Assembly (NCBI RefSeq): GCF_021390535.1
Contig: NZ_JAJUXG010000009.1
Location: 248,001 to 312,000, forward strand
Source: Dyadobacter sp. CY312
GTDB taxonomy: Bacteria; Bacteroidota; Bacteroidia; Cytophagales; Spirosomataceae
Length of the DNA: 64,000 nucleotides
Direction: 5' to 3'
Shown here: one piece after another, positions 46,896 to 55,386 of the stretch
Layout: every line of letters starts with the position of its first letter
Numbering within the stretch: position 1 is the stretch's first letter
Notes under the pieces: model-generated
Told to the model about the DNA's origin: nothing
The model's database searches: none
Seen by the model: only the letters and a program-made list of their open reading frames with translations
Made by a program: the position numbers and the translations under genes

Positions 46896-47162
46896 CTAAA
46901 CCTTTTTTGTATTGGCCAAAATGTAAGCGGCCATGTGGTTCACATCAACAAGAATTTTCCTTCCTTCGGCGGGATTTGTAATTTTGATGCCGTACTCGCG
47001 TTCCAATAAAACAACAAGTTCCAGAGAATCAATAGAATCCAGACCCAGATCTCCACCAAATAGTGGCTCATCATCCTTAATGTCATCAGGGTTGATATCC
47101 AACAAATTCAAATACTGTACTATTTGCCCTTTGAGGATGGGCTTAAGGCTTTCAATGTCCAT
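46896..47162 (-). CDS. acyl carrier protein
   Basis: This 88-residue ACP has the phosphopantetheine attachment Ser43 in GLDSIDSLEL and the helical acidic profile of the family. The helix II sequence ELVVLLEREYGIKI is typical. A 4'-phosphopantetheinyl transferase gene at the far end of the block (59,847) can activate it. It carries the growing polyene and sits just before the ketosynthase gene. Confidence 0.92.
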   Translation of the reverse strand: MDIESLKPILKGQIVQYLNLLDINPDDIKDDEPLFGGDLGLDSIDSLELVVLLEREYGIKITNPAEGRKILVDVNHMAAYILANTKKV

Positions 47163-47235
47163 GTGTCGTTTTATTCTTTAACTGTAATTTATTAGGTCAA
47201 TAAGTGTGTCGGTAGCCATGCTGTTTTTCTGACGA

Positions 47236-48516
47236 CTATATTATTTTTTCAATCTTTAATTTAAAGTAAGTACAAAGTTGGCAAAGCAGAATGAATATGC
47301 CGAGAAATAAAAATACACTTTTTAGCTCTTGCCAGCTTCCACCTTTGAGAAACAGTATGTAAAAACCTTCCAGACACCAATGTAGCGGGGAAAAGTTACT
47401 TACCAGCTGCATGTAGGAAGGCATCACAAAAGTGGGAACCAGAATACCTCCTATCGCCCCAAATATAATGATTGATACCGCACCGAACCCATTTGCCTGT
47501 TCCTGCGTCCTGGCAATGGAGCCGATCATCAACGCATAACTAACTGCCGCCATACTGCTGATAAACACCACCGAACCAAAGGCCAGCAGATTTGTTGGCA
47601 GGGTTAATTCGGGCAGTCCGAGTCGCGGCAAGATCCACATTCCCATCGAAAATGTAAGTATAACCTGCAAAATAGCAACCAGAACATACACACTCATTTT
47701 ACTGAACATCACCAGCATAAAACTGGTCGGCATTGTTTTTAATCTCAAAAAACTCCCGTTAACGCGTTCCTTCACAATATTGCTTCCCAATGACACAACC
47801 ATGAAGAACATCGCAAATATTGTCCAGGCAGGGACGTTATGCTGTGTTGAGTTAGGCACGGCCATCGATTTGTTATTGGTCGCTACCACTTTATTGATCT
47901 TCACACGGTTCTGAATCATCTTGTCTTTCAGACTTTCTGACCGAGCTCCCAAATCCATTTCAGCGTACATATTATCGATCATGAGTGAGTTTTCGATCAC
48001 ACTCAAATAGGACTGGATCACGCCCATCACCGAATACGTGTAGTTTTCCTGCAAAACGGGATCGTTGTAAAAAGTCAACGCCGGGATCTCAACAGACGCT
48101 GATTCGGTTGAATCATATTCCAGACCGAGATCTTTCATCAAAATCTTACTTACATCACCCGCATTCGATTCCAACCCGGCAGAAAAAGATTTAGGAACGT
48201 AAAGTGCAATCATCTTGCCTCTAGCCAGTAACTCCGATTTCAAAACCTGCTCAGACTTCCCGGCAACAGAATCAATTTCAAAAAGTCCTGATTCTGTAAG
48301 GACGTTTATTAATCTTTCACCCAAAATTCCTTCATCCTGATTCATCACCAGCAACGGAATTCTGTTTTCGTTCACAACCTTGTATACGCTGTCCTGAATA
48401 ATGGTAATGATAAAAACCAGCAAAAGCGGCATCACAAACATAAGTGCCAATCCCACCCGATCATTGACCAGAAGGAGTAGTTCTTTTTTTATGGATGCAT
48501 ATATTTTGAACATCAT
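47236..48516 (-). CDS. ABC-2 type transporter permease
   Basis: This 426-residue membrane protein has an N-terminal helix (VGLALMFVMPLLLVFIITII), a large extracytoplasmic domain (about 45–225) and five or six C-terminal helices. One of these is FGSVVFISSMAAVSYALMIG. This is the ABC2_membrane_3 layout of YhhJ/YbhR-type exporters. The ATPase gene is directly upstream, 1 nt away. It likely moves a lipophilic pigment or precursor outward. Confidence 0.88.
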   Translation of the reverse strand: MMFKIYASIKKELLLLVNDRVGLALMFVMPLLLVFIITIIQDSVYKVVNENRIPLLVMNQDEGILGERLINVLTESGLFEIDSVAGKSEQVLKSELLARGKMIALYVPKSFSAGLESNAGDVSKILMKDLGLEYDSTESASVEIPALTFYNDPVLQENYTYSVMGVIQSYLSVIENSLMIDNMYAEMDLGARSESLKDKMIQNRVKINKVVATNNKSMAVPNSTQHNVPAWTIFAMFFMVVSLGSNIVKERVNGSFLRLKTMPTSFMLVMFSKMSVYVLVAILQVILTFSMGMWILPRLGLPELTLPTNLLAFGSVVFISSMAAVSYALMIGSIARTQEQANGFGAVSIIIFGAIGGILVPTFVMPSYMQLVSNFSPLHWCLEGFYILFLKGGSWQELKSVFLFLGIFILLCQLCTYFKLKIEKII

Positions 48517-48517
48517 A

Positions 48518-49267
48518 TTAATCCCGATACTCCTCTCCGGTAAGTTTTATGAACAAAGATTGCAGATCAGCAACATCATTGCCCATTTTCAGCTCTTTCA
48601 TACCACCCTGCGCAATTACTTTTCCATGGTCGATCAGCGCGATGCGATTACAAAACTCCTCCGCCTCCGACATGTGATGAGAAGTATAAATTATAGTTGT
48701 TCCCGACTTGTTAATCAATTGTAAATAGCGGATTATCGCATTTTTACTTTGCACATCCACACCTACCGTAGGTTCGTCCAAAAACAAAATACCTGGTTTG
48801 TGAATAATACCAATGGCCAGGTTAACTCTCCGCTTCATTCCACCCGAGAATGTTCCAACTGGTTTGTCAGCCGCTTTGGATAGCCCCAATACTTCCAGCA
48901 ACTCCTCTCTTCTGTTTATCAGCTCGGCTTTGGCAATGTTATACATGGCACCGAAGTAGTCCAGATTTTGCCGGGGTGTTAGTTCCTGATAAAAAGCGTA
49001 TTCCTGCGGGACAAAGCCAATAACACTTTTCCTTTCCTGATCTGAAATGGGAACTCCCTGATTGTAAAATCTGATTGTGCCGGAACTCGGTGGAATAATC
49101 CCACAAAGAATGGATATCAAAGTGGTTTTACCTGCACCGTTAGGCCCAAGTAACCCGAAGACATCCGTATTATAGATGTCCAGATTGATATCGGTTAGCG
49201 TATTTTCTGAGGCTGATTTGTATTTCTGAGAAACGTGTTGAATCTCAATCCCGGGTTGTCTTGCCAT
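48518..49267 (-). CDS. ABC transporter ATP-binding protein
   Basis: With the ATG at 49267 this 249-residue protein has Walker A GPNGAGKT at 41–48, signature FSGGM at 140–144 and Walker B ILFLDEP around 160–166. The longer open frame begins at a TTG and adds eight residues overlapping the upstream gene. It energises the ABC-2 permease encoded next. It belongs to the drug/lipid export group (DrrA-like, CcmA). Confidence 0.93.
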   Translation of the reverse strand: MARQPGIEIQHVSQKYKSASENTLTDINLDIYNTDVFGLLGPNGAGKTTLISILCGIIPPSSGTIRFYNQGVPISDQERKSVIGFVPQEYAFYQELTPRQNLDYFGAMYNIAKAELINRREELLEVLGLSKAADKPVGTFSGGMKRRVNLAIGIIHKPGILFLDEPTVGVDVQSKNAIIRYLQLINKSGTTIIYTSHHMSEAEEFCNRIALIDHGKVIAQGGMKELKMGNDVADLQSLFIKLTGEEYRD

Positions 49268-49280
49268 TTTTTGAATAATC

Positions 49281-50312
49281 TCACTTCCCAAGATTTAGCT
49301 TGGAAAGCTTTTGGAATGCCTCCTTTTCAACTGAACGAATGTTAAGAAGCATATCGGCAATTTCTTCAAAATCCTTTTGTTCGGTCAGACGACCTTTGTA
49401 GACACCGGCCATTTTTATCGCACTTGCCCGCCACAAATCTCCGGCATGTGTAAAATCTTCCGATAAGTTAGCGAGCCGGTCATCTTGCAGCCAGGCAGCA
49501 GATTCTTCAAGAAAAGCGCCATATAAAAAACGGAAACCACCGCCACCTGTACCAATCTCTTCCTGCATGCGTACAATCTGCCCCAAGTATAAACTTGCTT
49601 TTTTAAGTCCAAGCTTATCCCGCCATTTTCTGATGTGGTTGGAAGTGTGGCGGATGCCATCAACTCCTGCAAAATATCCGGGGATGCTGGTCATATCACG
49701 TACATTCCTTCGGATACCTTTCACAATTCCTTTGCGAATAAGGTCATCATTGATGGCGCCGATACGCTCAGGAAAATAGATATGTCCTTTCGGAGCAAGC
49801 GGACCTTGCGCAAAACGCACGCGATTCAATTCCTGAGTAGACAGCGTTGTTACACCTTCCATAATAGGGTCACTGATCAGATATTGATCATCTTCACGAC
49901 CATAAATAATCAGATTGTGTGCATTAAAATGGAAGCGATACTCTTTTGGGAAATAGGTAAGATGAAATACACCAACCTGGCATCCCACCGGAACGCTTTC
50001 CTTTATTTTGTTGTCAAGAAACGCCTGTGCCTTGTCCTGATTACTGAATTTTTTTCGTGTAACTTCTACACCCAGCGCTTTACAGGTTCGGTTGAAGATA
50101 GCGCCGGGCATGGTTCTGAAAGAAATGGCCGGTCCGTTGTTAATCGTCAGAAAAGGTATTTGTATATAAAAAAGACCAGAGCCCATTCCAAAAGCAAGGG
50201 GTTCTGTCATAAAGTCCAGACCATGATGCCGAAGCAACGCTGTTGTGACACCATTTTCACAATGTGCTGCCTGTACGTGGTGAAATTCTTCCGTTCCTAT
50301 TTCGGTATTCAA
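49281..50312 (-). CDS. BtrH-like protein (butirosin acyltransferase family N-domain)
   Basis: This 343-residue protein matches the BtrH N-terminal domain, a papain/peptidase-C39-like fold. FHHVQAAHCENGVTTALLRH near residues 10–29 puts Cys18 and His17 at the start of the active-site helix, followed by PLAFGMGSGLFYIQIP. Residues about 100–180 have FHLTYFPKEYRFHFNAHNLI and DDQYLISDPI, resembling the His/Asp part of the fold. In butirosin synthesis BtrH moves an acyl group from an acyl-ACP to an aminoglycoside. Here the ACP, DarA/DarB and ABC exporter surround it, so an acyl-ACP:resorcinol transfer is plausible. The start is a TTG, needed to keep the conserved HCE. Confidence 0.8.
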   Translation of the reverse strand: MNTEIGTEEFHHVQAAHCENGVTTALLRHHGLDFMTEPLAFGMGSGLFYIQIPFLTINNGPAISFRTMPGAIFNRTCKALGVEVTRKKFSNQDKAQAFLDNKIKESVPVGCQVGVFHLTYFPKEYRFHFNAHNLIIYGREDDQYLISDPIMEGVTTLSTQELNRVRFAQGPLAPKGHIYFPERIGAINDDLIRKGIVKGIRRNVRDMTSIPGYFAGVDGIRHTSNHIRKWRDKLGLKKASLYLGQIVRMQEEIGTGGGGFRFLYGAFLEESAAWLQDDRLANLSEDFTHAGDLWRASAIKMAGVYKGRLTEQKDFEEIADMLLNIRSVEKEAFQKLSKLNLGK

Positions 50313-50316
50313 TTGC

Positions 50317-50715
50317 TTAGCCTTTAAAATTTTTTAATTCGTCTACTGAAATATCGAAAGCGCCCGCATACTTTTCAAGCTTCCTATCGCTCAACCCCTT
50401 AAAAACCGACGGCTTTAAATGCCGTTTTATAAAGAAGGTAAAGAATCCTGTATATCCTGAAAGCACTGTCAAATCCATAAGCCGCAGTTCCATAAAATAG
50501 TATACCGGACTTTTTTCGCCGTTCGCCACTGCCCTCCTGGCCTCTTCCACACGGTCGTTGACGTTGTCCCACGCACTATCCAGCGCTTCCTTTTTGACAT
50601 CCCAGCCCTGGCTCAGCGCAGTCTCGTATTTTCCTTCTTCATTTTTCACATAGCACAACTCTCTCGTTAGCCTCGAAAGTGCGCCGGGCTCCTGTGGCAG
50701 ATCTTCCTTTTTCAT
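50317..50715 (-). CDS. small unknown protein of the flexirubin block
   Basis: This 132-residue protein starts MKKEDLPQEPGALSRLTREL and is acidic to neutral, with one moderately hydrophobic stretch (about 75–105, FMELRLMDLTVLSGYTGFFT). A charged C-terminus follows (FKGLSDRKLEKYAGAFDISV). No family is recognised. It is 4 nt upstream of the BtrH-like gene, so the two products probably act together. Confidence 0.75.
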   Translation of the reverse strand: MKKEDLPQEPGALSRLTRELCYVKNEEGKYETALSQGWDVKKEALDSAWDNVNDRVEEARRAVANGEKSPVYYFMELRLMDLTVLSGYTGFFTFFIKRHLKPSVFKGLSDRKLEKYAGAFDISVDELKNFKG

Positions 50716-50797
50716 TTTGAATGAGAATTAAAACCAGGATGAATAAGATTACAAGACAACAATTTACTCAAAATAAAGACAATTCGTATTCAACGGA

Positions 50798-51940
50798 TTA
50801 GCAAACGGTCAGCAGGCAGAACATGTATGAAAATCTTGAACTTTCTGGTACCGCTAGCAACACCTTTTGTCCCTTTTTCAGATTGCCACTGTTGAACAGT
50901 TCTTCAACCATCATATATATAGAAGCAGCTCCGACGTTGCCTTTGGTGGCTAGGTTGGTAAACCATTTTTCCTTCGGAACAGGTATGCCGTTTTCTATCA
51001 GAACATCTTCAATTTTACTTTCAAAGAAATAACTGGAAATATGAGGCAGGAAATAGTCGACATCGTTCATGTCAAATCCTTTTTCTATCAATATCTTTTT
51101 CAGGTTGGTGAAACCCAACTTCACAATTTTCTCACTCAATAGCTTCACATCCTGCTTGATACTGAATACAGATTTAGCAAGAATTTCCTCATTAGAATAA
51201 TCTTTAAAACTTTTCAGAGTACCATCTTCCAGCTTGTGAGCACCCATGTACATACAAGCCTCCTCTTCGTTGGCAAATGAGCAGCCTTCTATCCAGTCTA
51301 TTTTTAGGGAGATACCTTCTTCATTCGGCTTACCTTCAAGAAGAAAAGCACCTGCTCCGTCCGACAACATCCAGCGAAGGAAATCTTTGTCGAATGAAAC
51401 GTATGGGTTTTGCTCCAAACGGATGAGCTCCTGCACCTCTTCTTCAAACTGTTCAGCACGAAGCGAGGGAGAAAATCGCTCAGAAGCAACGGCAATTGCC
51501 TTCTTCTTGTCTTCAAGTTTGACAGACATATATGCATACTTAAGCGCATGCATCCCTGCACAGCACACTCCCGAAGGAGATACAACTTCTATCGAACCGG
51601 TTTCCGGCAGCCAGCCATGAATCATCACGCCATGCGATGGCATAATCTGATCCGGGCTGGAAGTGCCCGCACTCAGCAAATCGACTTCCTTTATTTCCGC
51701 AGGATTATCAAAAAACAAACCTTTTACAGCAGATGCAGCCATTTCCGCATTGGTATGCGTAGGAACACCCTCTTTTGTATATGCGTAATAGCGACTTTTA
51801 ATCTTGTTATTTCTTAAAACAATTGCTTTCGATTTTGATGATTTCCCGTTGATAAAACCCAGATATTCTTCCATTTCCTCATTAGGAACAGCTTCATTGG
51901 GAACAAATTTGGAAACCCTCGTAATGTATGCTTCTGACAT
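50798..51940 (-). CDS. darB: dialkylresorcinol-forming ketosynthase DarB (KAS III-type)
   Basis: This 380-residue KAS III-like enzyme has the nucleophile at Cys127 (or Cys126) in SPSGVCCAGMHALKYA, His300 in DYFLPHISSYFF and Asn335 in NLATKGNVGAASIYMM. In flexirubin pathways DarB joins two beta-ketoacyl intermediates into the cyclohexanedione ring. DarA then aromatises it, and the DarA gene is upstream (52,001). The DarA–DarB pair is the hallmark of dialkylresorcinol synthesis, so this call rests on both family and context. Confidence 0.9.
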   Translation of the reverse strand: MSEAYITRVSKFVPNEAVPNEEMEEYLGFINGKSSKSKAIVLRNNKIKSRYYAYTKEGVPTHTNAEMAASAVKGLFFDNPAEIKEVDLLSAGTSSPDQIMPSHGVMIHGWLPETGSIEVVSPSGVCCAGMHALKYAYMSVKLEDKKKAIAVASERFSPSLRAEQFEEEVQELIRLEQNPYVSFDKDFLRWMLSDGAGAFLLEGKPNEEGISLKIDWIEGCSFANEEEACMYMGAHKLEDGTLKSFKDYSNEEILAKSVFSIKQDVKLLSEKIVKLGFTNLKKILIEKGFDMNDVDYFLPHISSYFFESKIEDVLIENGIPVPKEKWFTNLATKGNVGAASIYMMVEELFNSGNLKKGQKVLLAVPESSRFSYMFCLLTVC

Positions 51941-52000
51941 TTTAATATTGGTAATAATTAATAAGTTGATGTCACTTTTAACTTCTCCCGAGCTTAGGGC

Positions 52001-52903
52001 TCAATCCACATTGTAATAGTAATCTTTGGCCTTTTTTATAGATTTCTGACTGAACGGCGCAATCAGAATGAAATAAACTGTCAATATAATCGGCGAAGCC
52101 ACAAACAGGGCAATCAGCAAGTAATATTTAAACAGATTGACATAAAACTTTCTCTTGTCCGGCGTAGTTCCTTTTTTCTTGATCAGGCTTGCCCAGATCC
52201 TGAAAATTTTCTTACCTCTCATCTCAATAAACCAGATGTCGGTCGGGATTGTGATGAGCCCCAGAGACAATATTTTTTGCTGCAAACCGGAGAAATCGCC
52301 CATTTGTAACGCACCTTTCACAATGCCTCCAAACCTTCCGGCACCATCAATATCTTGCTGGCTCACACCAGGTACAGGCAACAAATCCCATTTACGCTCC
52401 TTTTTACCTGTAAGCATCCAGTGGAAAATGGTCAAAACACTGATCAGATTCGGTTCACGATCCATCAGTGGAATGTTACCTACCAAAATCCCGCCTGCCT
52501 GTTTTATATAGGCCTTGATGCTTTCCTGAGAATTAAGCCACATATTACGCCCACCAATGATGGTAACAATAGGCGTTCCTCTCATCTTTTCCTGAAAAGC
52601 CGCATCCTGCATTAACGAAGTAATTGGCAAAGATGGCGACAAAAACCATGGCTGATAGCCAATTACAATCAGATCGTATTTTTCGGAACGGTATTGAATC
52701 GGGTGCAAAACCACAGCCTCTTCGTTGACACACTCAGGCATTGTATCGTAAAAAACCTCGCTTGTCCAGGGAAAAGCGAATGGTTTTACCGGCTTAATGT
52801 ATACTCTCTCTATTTCCGCAAAATCGAAGGGTTGCAGGAAATTGTCGATAATTTCGTGCAACTGACCCGATTGCGAATAATTAATTACAAGCACCTTTTT
52901 CAT
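52001..52903 (-). CDS. darA: dialkylresorcinol aromatase DarA (flavodoxin-like)
   Basis: This 300-residue protein has an N-terminal flavodoxin-like fold (KVLVINYSQSGQLHEIIDNF). The middle region has LIVIGYQPWFLSPSLPITSL and TPIVTIIGGRNMWLNSQES, and a hydrophobic helix lies near the C-terminus (LLIALFVASPIILTVYFILI). It matches the dialkylresorcinol condensing enzyme DarA family as I recall it, which aromatises the DarB product. The C-terminal helix suggests membrane attachment. The gene precedes darB by 60 nt. Confidence 0.88.
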   Translation of the reverse strand: MKKVLVINYSQSGQLHEIIDNFLQPFDFAEIERVYIKPVKPFAFPWTSEVFYDTMPECVNEEAVVLHPIQYRSEKYDLIVIGYQPWFLSPSLPITSLMQDAAFQEKMRGTPIVTIIGGRNMWLNSQESIKAYIKQAGGILVGNIPLMDREPNLISVLTIFHWMLTGKKERKWDLLPVPGVSQQDIDGAGRFGGIVKGALQMGDFSGLQQKILSLGLITIPTDIWFIEMRGKKIFRIWASLIKKKGTTPDKRKFYVNLFKYYLLIALFVASPIILTVYFILIAPFSQKSIKKAKDYYYNVD

Positions 52904-52936
52904 TCAACAAATTCTAATATTTCAGATGCCAGTTTA

Positions 52937-53422
52937 TTAAAAGTTATCTATTTTTAAAAAATCTGAACCTTCAGCATAATTTTTAATAACCTTTTGCAAC
53001 TCCGGATCCAGTTTTTTAAAACCTTCAATGATCAATTTTTTATCCTCGTTCAAGTTTTTATTGTATTTCAGAATCTTAGGAGCATTTTCCTGAATAGATA
53101 GTCGAATAAAACGGTATTCAACGTTTTTGGGATTACTCTTAATTTCTTCTTCCAAAAGCAGAGCTCCGTTCTTGAACATCTTCACCTTATTACCCGCCCC
53201 TTTAACGAATCCTGCTTTTTTCATCTGTAAAGCTCCCTTGAAAGCATTTACAAGTGATGTACTTTTCTCAGTATTCAACCTGCTCAATTCCCTGTCAATG
53301 TTCGCTTCGGATTTCCCTGAAAGCACTTCGTAAAAGATTGACCTGTCTGTAACTATAACCTTAAATGCAGATAAAATCAGCAATAAAAAGATTACAGAAC
53401 ACGACCCTTTTCTCCTTGCCAT
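52937..53422 (-). CDS. small exported unknown protein of the flexirubin block
   Basis: With the ATG at 53422 this 161-residue protein begins MARRKGSCSVIFLLLILSAF and has a signal peptide or anchor. A mature helical, basic protein (KYNKNLNEDKKLIIEGFKKL near the end) follows. The longer frame begins at a TTG. It lies between darA and a methyltransferase gene on the same strand. No family is recognised; the location suggests a structural or chaperone role in placing the pigment. Confidence 0.7.
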   Translation of the reverse strand: MARRKGSCSVIFLLLILSAFKVIVTDRSIFYEVLSGKSEANIDRELSRLNTEKSTSLVNAFKGALQMKKAGFVKGAGNKVKMFKNGALLLEEEIKSNPKNVEYRFIRLSIQENAPKILKYNKNLNEDKKLIIEGFKKLDPELQKVIKNYAEGSDFLKIDNF

Positions 53423-53462
53423 ATTGCTATATTCTTTCCACAAAGATAGAAATTACTCCTCA

Positions 53463-54527
53463 CTAAACATCAAGCCTTTTCTTGCATTCCAATACGGAGT
53501 GATAGCTGTCACCGATAAGCGGATAGGTGTTTACAACCTCAAATCCGGCTGTTTTCACCAAATCCTTCATCACATCAATGCTATACATTTTACTGTTTCC
53601 ATTGGCCATAATGGTAAAATATAGCGATGTTGCTACCAGACTGTATTGCGCCGCAGGATACTGTTGATTGTCGAAGAATGGTTCAAGAATGTACAGTGTT
53701 GTCTCTGCCGAAGCCGCCTGAAATGCGTTTTTAAGAATCTGAACAATTTCTTCTTTTGAGAAACAGTCTAAAAACTGGCTCATCCAGATTACGTCAGCGC
53801 CCTGCGGTATTTTTTGTTCCGTATTCAACAGGTCTATCGCGTGAAAATCAATACGGTCGAGCAGGCCCTTTTCGGTGGCATTTTGTTTGGCTACCTTCAA
53901 TTGAACAGGTAAATCAAGGATTTTTATATTCACATTGGGGTCATGCTCACAACATGCAAATGACCATTTTCCTGTATTTCCACCAATATCAAAAATCAGT
54001 TTTGGATTGTTGCGAAACACAATTTTAAGCGCTTCTGGAAATGCGCCGTCAGAGTAGTAATGATCAAAATCAAACCAGGATTTCTTGGCTGGTTCTGGCA
54101 AAATGGACAGTCCCTCGTAAATCGTAGGCCAGTCTCCGAGTACTTTGAGTCCCTCAGGTTTTCCTTTCACAATGCTGTCTGTCATGGCTTTTGCTCCCAT
54201 GTAACAAACGTCATTCATAAAATTGACATTGATACGCGTCATTTCATCTTTTAAAAGAAAGAATCCGGTTTTTGTAATTTTCACTTTACCTTCCTCCACT
54301 TCCAGCACACCTATCACCTCAGCAGCTTCTATGAGCAGATTGATACCATATTCTGACACATCCAGTTTTTCAACGATCGTGTCAATGCTTACTCCTTTAC
54401 GATGGCTACTAATAAATTCGAGAATTCCAAGATCCCGCAGCGCGATTACTGACTGGAAAAACATGGGTCCAAATGCAATTTTCTGCGCTTCATACTTGGC
54501 TTCGATAGCCGACAATTCTTTTTTCAT
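53463..54527 (-). CDS. O-methyltransferase-like protein (hydroxyneurosporene/COMT family)
   Basis: This 354-residue protein has an N-terminal winged-helix dimerisation domain (ALRDLGILEFISSHRKGVSI). The SAM loop FDIGGNTGKW starts at residue 179, and a class I methyltransferase fold follows (ADVIWMSQFLDCFSKEEIVQ). It should methylate an oxygen on the aromatic ring or polyene of the pigment. It overlaps the YdcF-like gene by 4 nt (ATGA). Some members of this family are not methyltransferases, so activity is likely rather than certain. Confidence 0.85.
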   Translation of the reverse strand: MKKELSAIEAKYEAQKIAFGPMFFQSVIALRDLGILEFISSHRKGVSIDTIVEKLDVSEYGINLLIEAAEVIGVLEVEEGKVKITKTGFFLLKDEMTRINVNFMNDVCYMGAKAMTDSIVKGKPEGLKVLGDWPTIYEGLSILPEPAKKSWFDFDHYYSDGAFPEALKIVFRNNPKLIFDIGGNTGKWSFACCEHDPNVNIKILDLPVQLKVAKQNATEKGLLDRIDFHAIDLLNTEQKIPQGADVIWMSQFLDCFSKEEIVQILKNAFQAASAETTLYILEPFFDNQQYPAAQYSLVATSLYFTIMANGNSKMYSIDVMKDLVKTAGFEVVNTYPLIGDSYHSVLECKKRLDV

Positions 54528-55258
54528 TCGACGTTATTATGGTTCTCTGCTCTTGCAGATGAAGGTATGATTCTGTTTTTGAATTTTCTTTTGTGCTTTT
54601 TACTTTTAACATCAACTTCGTGCCAGTTTATATATCCGCCCATCGTTCCTTTGAAACGTTGGAAGAAATTTTCCCGGTCGGATAATTTCACAAAGTTTTT
54701 CCGGGTGGTATTCGCCAGGCTGATTTGTGGTTCAGGCATCTCCATAGTCCGCAGGGTATCCAGTACAGTTGGCAGAAATCCCAGAGGTAATTCAAATCTG
54801 GCTGCGAATTTACGCATATAACTGTTTTGAAAGGGGTCTGTTGCCAATGCAATTTTTTGGAAACCCATTTCCCGGGCCATACAAAACGCGTAATACACGT
54901 TTTCTGTACTGTGTTCTGCTTTTTCTTCTGTAAATATGTTATCGCCCGGAATGCCCAATTCTTTCGCGTAATAAGCCATTACCCTGCTTTCAATGTAAGG
55001 TGTTGCTACGGCAGATCCTGAGAATATGACGTTTTTGGTGTAACCGTTATCAAACAGAAATTTCGCCCAGTGGACGCGCATTTTTAATACGCGATCCCAG
55101 TTTTGTCCATTATAGGGAAAGCCAGGTACGATGACCACGTCATAAGGCTGATCTTTTAAACCTTCGTTGAATGCCTTTTCTGCTGACCGAAACATCATTT
55201 TGGTACATCCGGTTGTAGAAAGAAAAACGAAGAAGAAAAAAAGAAGTCGGTATATCAC
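54524..55258 (-). CDS. YdcF/SanA-like DUF218 protein, probable lipoprotein
   Basis: This 244-residue protein has a hydrophobic start (VIYRLLFFFFVFLSTTGC) resembling a lipoprotein signal. The DUF218 domain follows, with DVVIVPGFPYNGQNWDRVLK, NVIFSGSAVATPYIESRVMA and STENVYYAFCMAREMGFQKI. The longest frame begins at a GTG (55318), but that codon lies inside a terminator hairpin. I therefore use the GTG at 55258, which yields a clean signal. The DUF218 family includes envelope-barrier proteins. It overlaps the methyltransferase gene by 4 nt. Confidence 0.72.
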   Translation of the reverse strand: MIYRLLFFFFVFLSTTGCTKMMFRSAEKAFNEGLKDQPYDVVIVPGFPYNGQNWDRVLKMRVHWAKFLFDNGYTKNVIFSGSAVATPYIESRVMAYYAKELGIPGDNIFTEEKAEHSTENVYYAFCMAREMGFQKIALATDPFQNSYMRKFAARFELPLGFLPTVLDTLRTMEMPEPQISLANTTRKNFVKLSDRENFFQRFKGTMGGYINWHEVDVKSKKHKRKFKNRIIPSSARAENHNNVE

Positions 55259-55274
55259 GTTGGTCAGTATAGCT

Positions 55275-55323
55275 AAAAAAGAAGCTGTGAACGGCTTCAA
55301 AAGAGAAGAACAGTTCACAGCTT
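55275..55323 (-). terminator. Rho-independent terminator upstream of the YdcF-like gene
   Basis: AAGCTGTGAAC (55282–55292) pairs perfectly with GTTCACAGCTT (55313–55323), loop 20 nt. On the minus strand a run of six T follows (55280–55275). It would end the transcript carrying the gene at 55387, and it covers the GTG of the longest YdcF frame. Confidence 0.7.
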
Positions 55324-55386
55324 ATGAAATTCTATGTTCAGATCAGTTTTGAGCCATGAAAATAGAAAACAATTTCTTATTTATTG

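Noticed and set aside
49635..50327. Plus-strand 230-codon frame opposite the BtrH-like gene
   Set aside because: The minus-strand protein has a coherent fold and operon; the opposite translation is low-complexity, Cys/Phe-rich and without motif.
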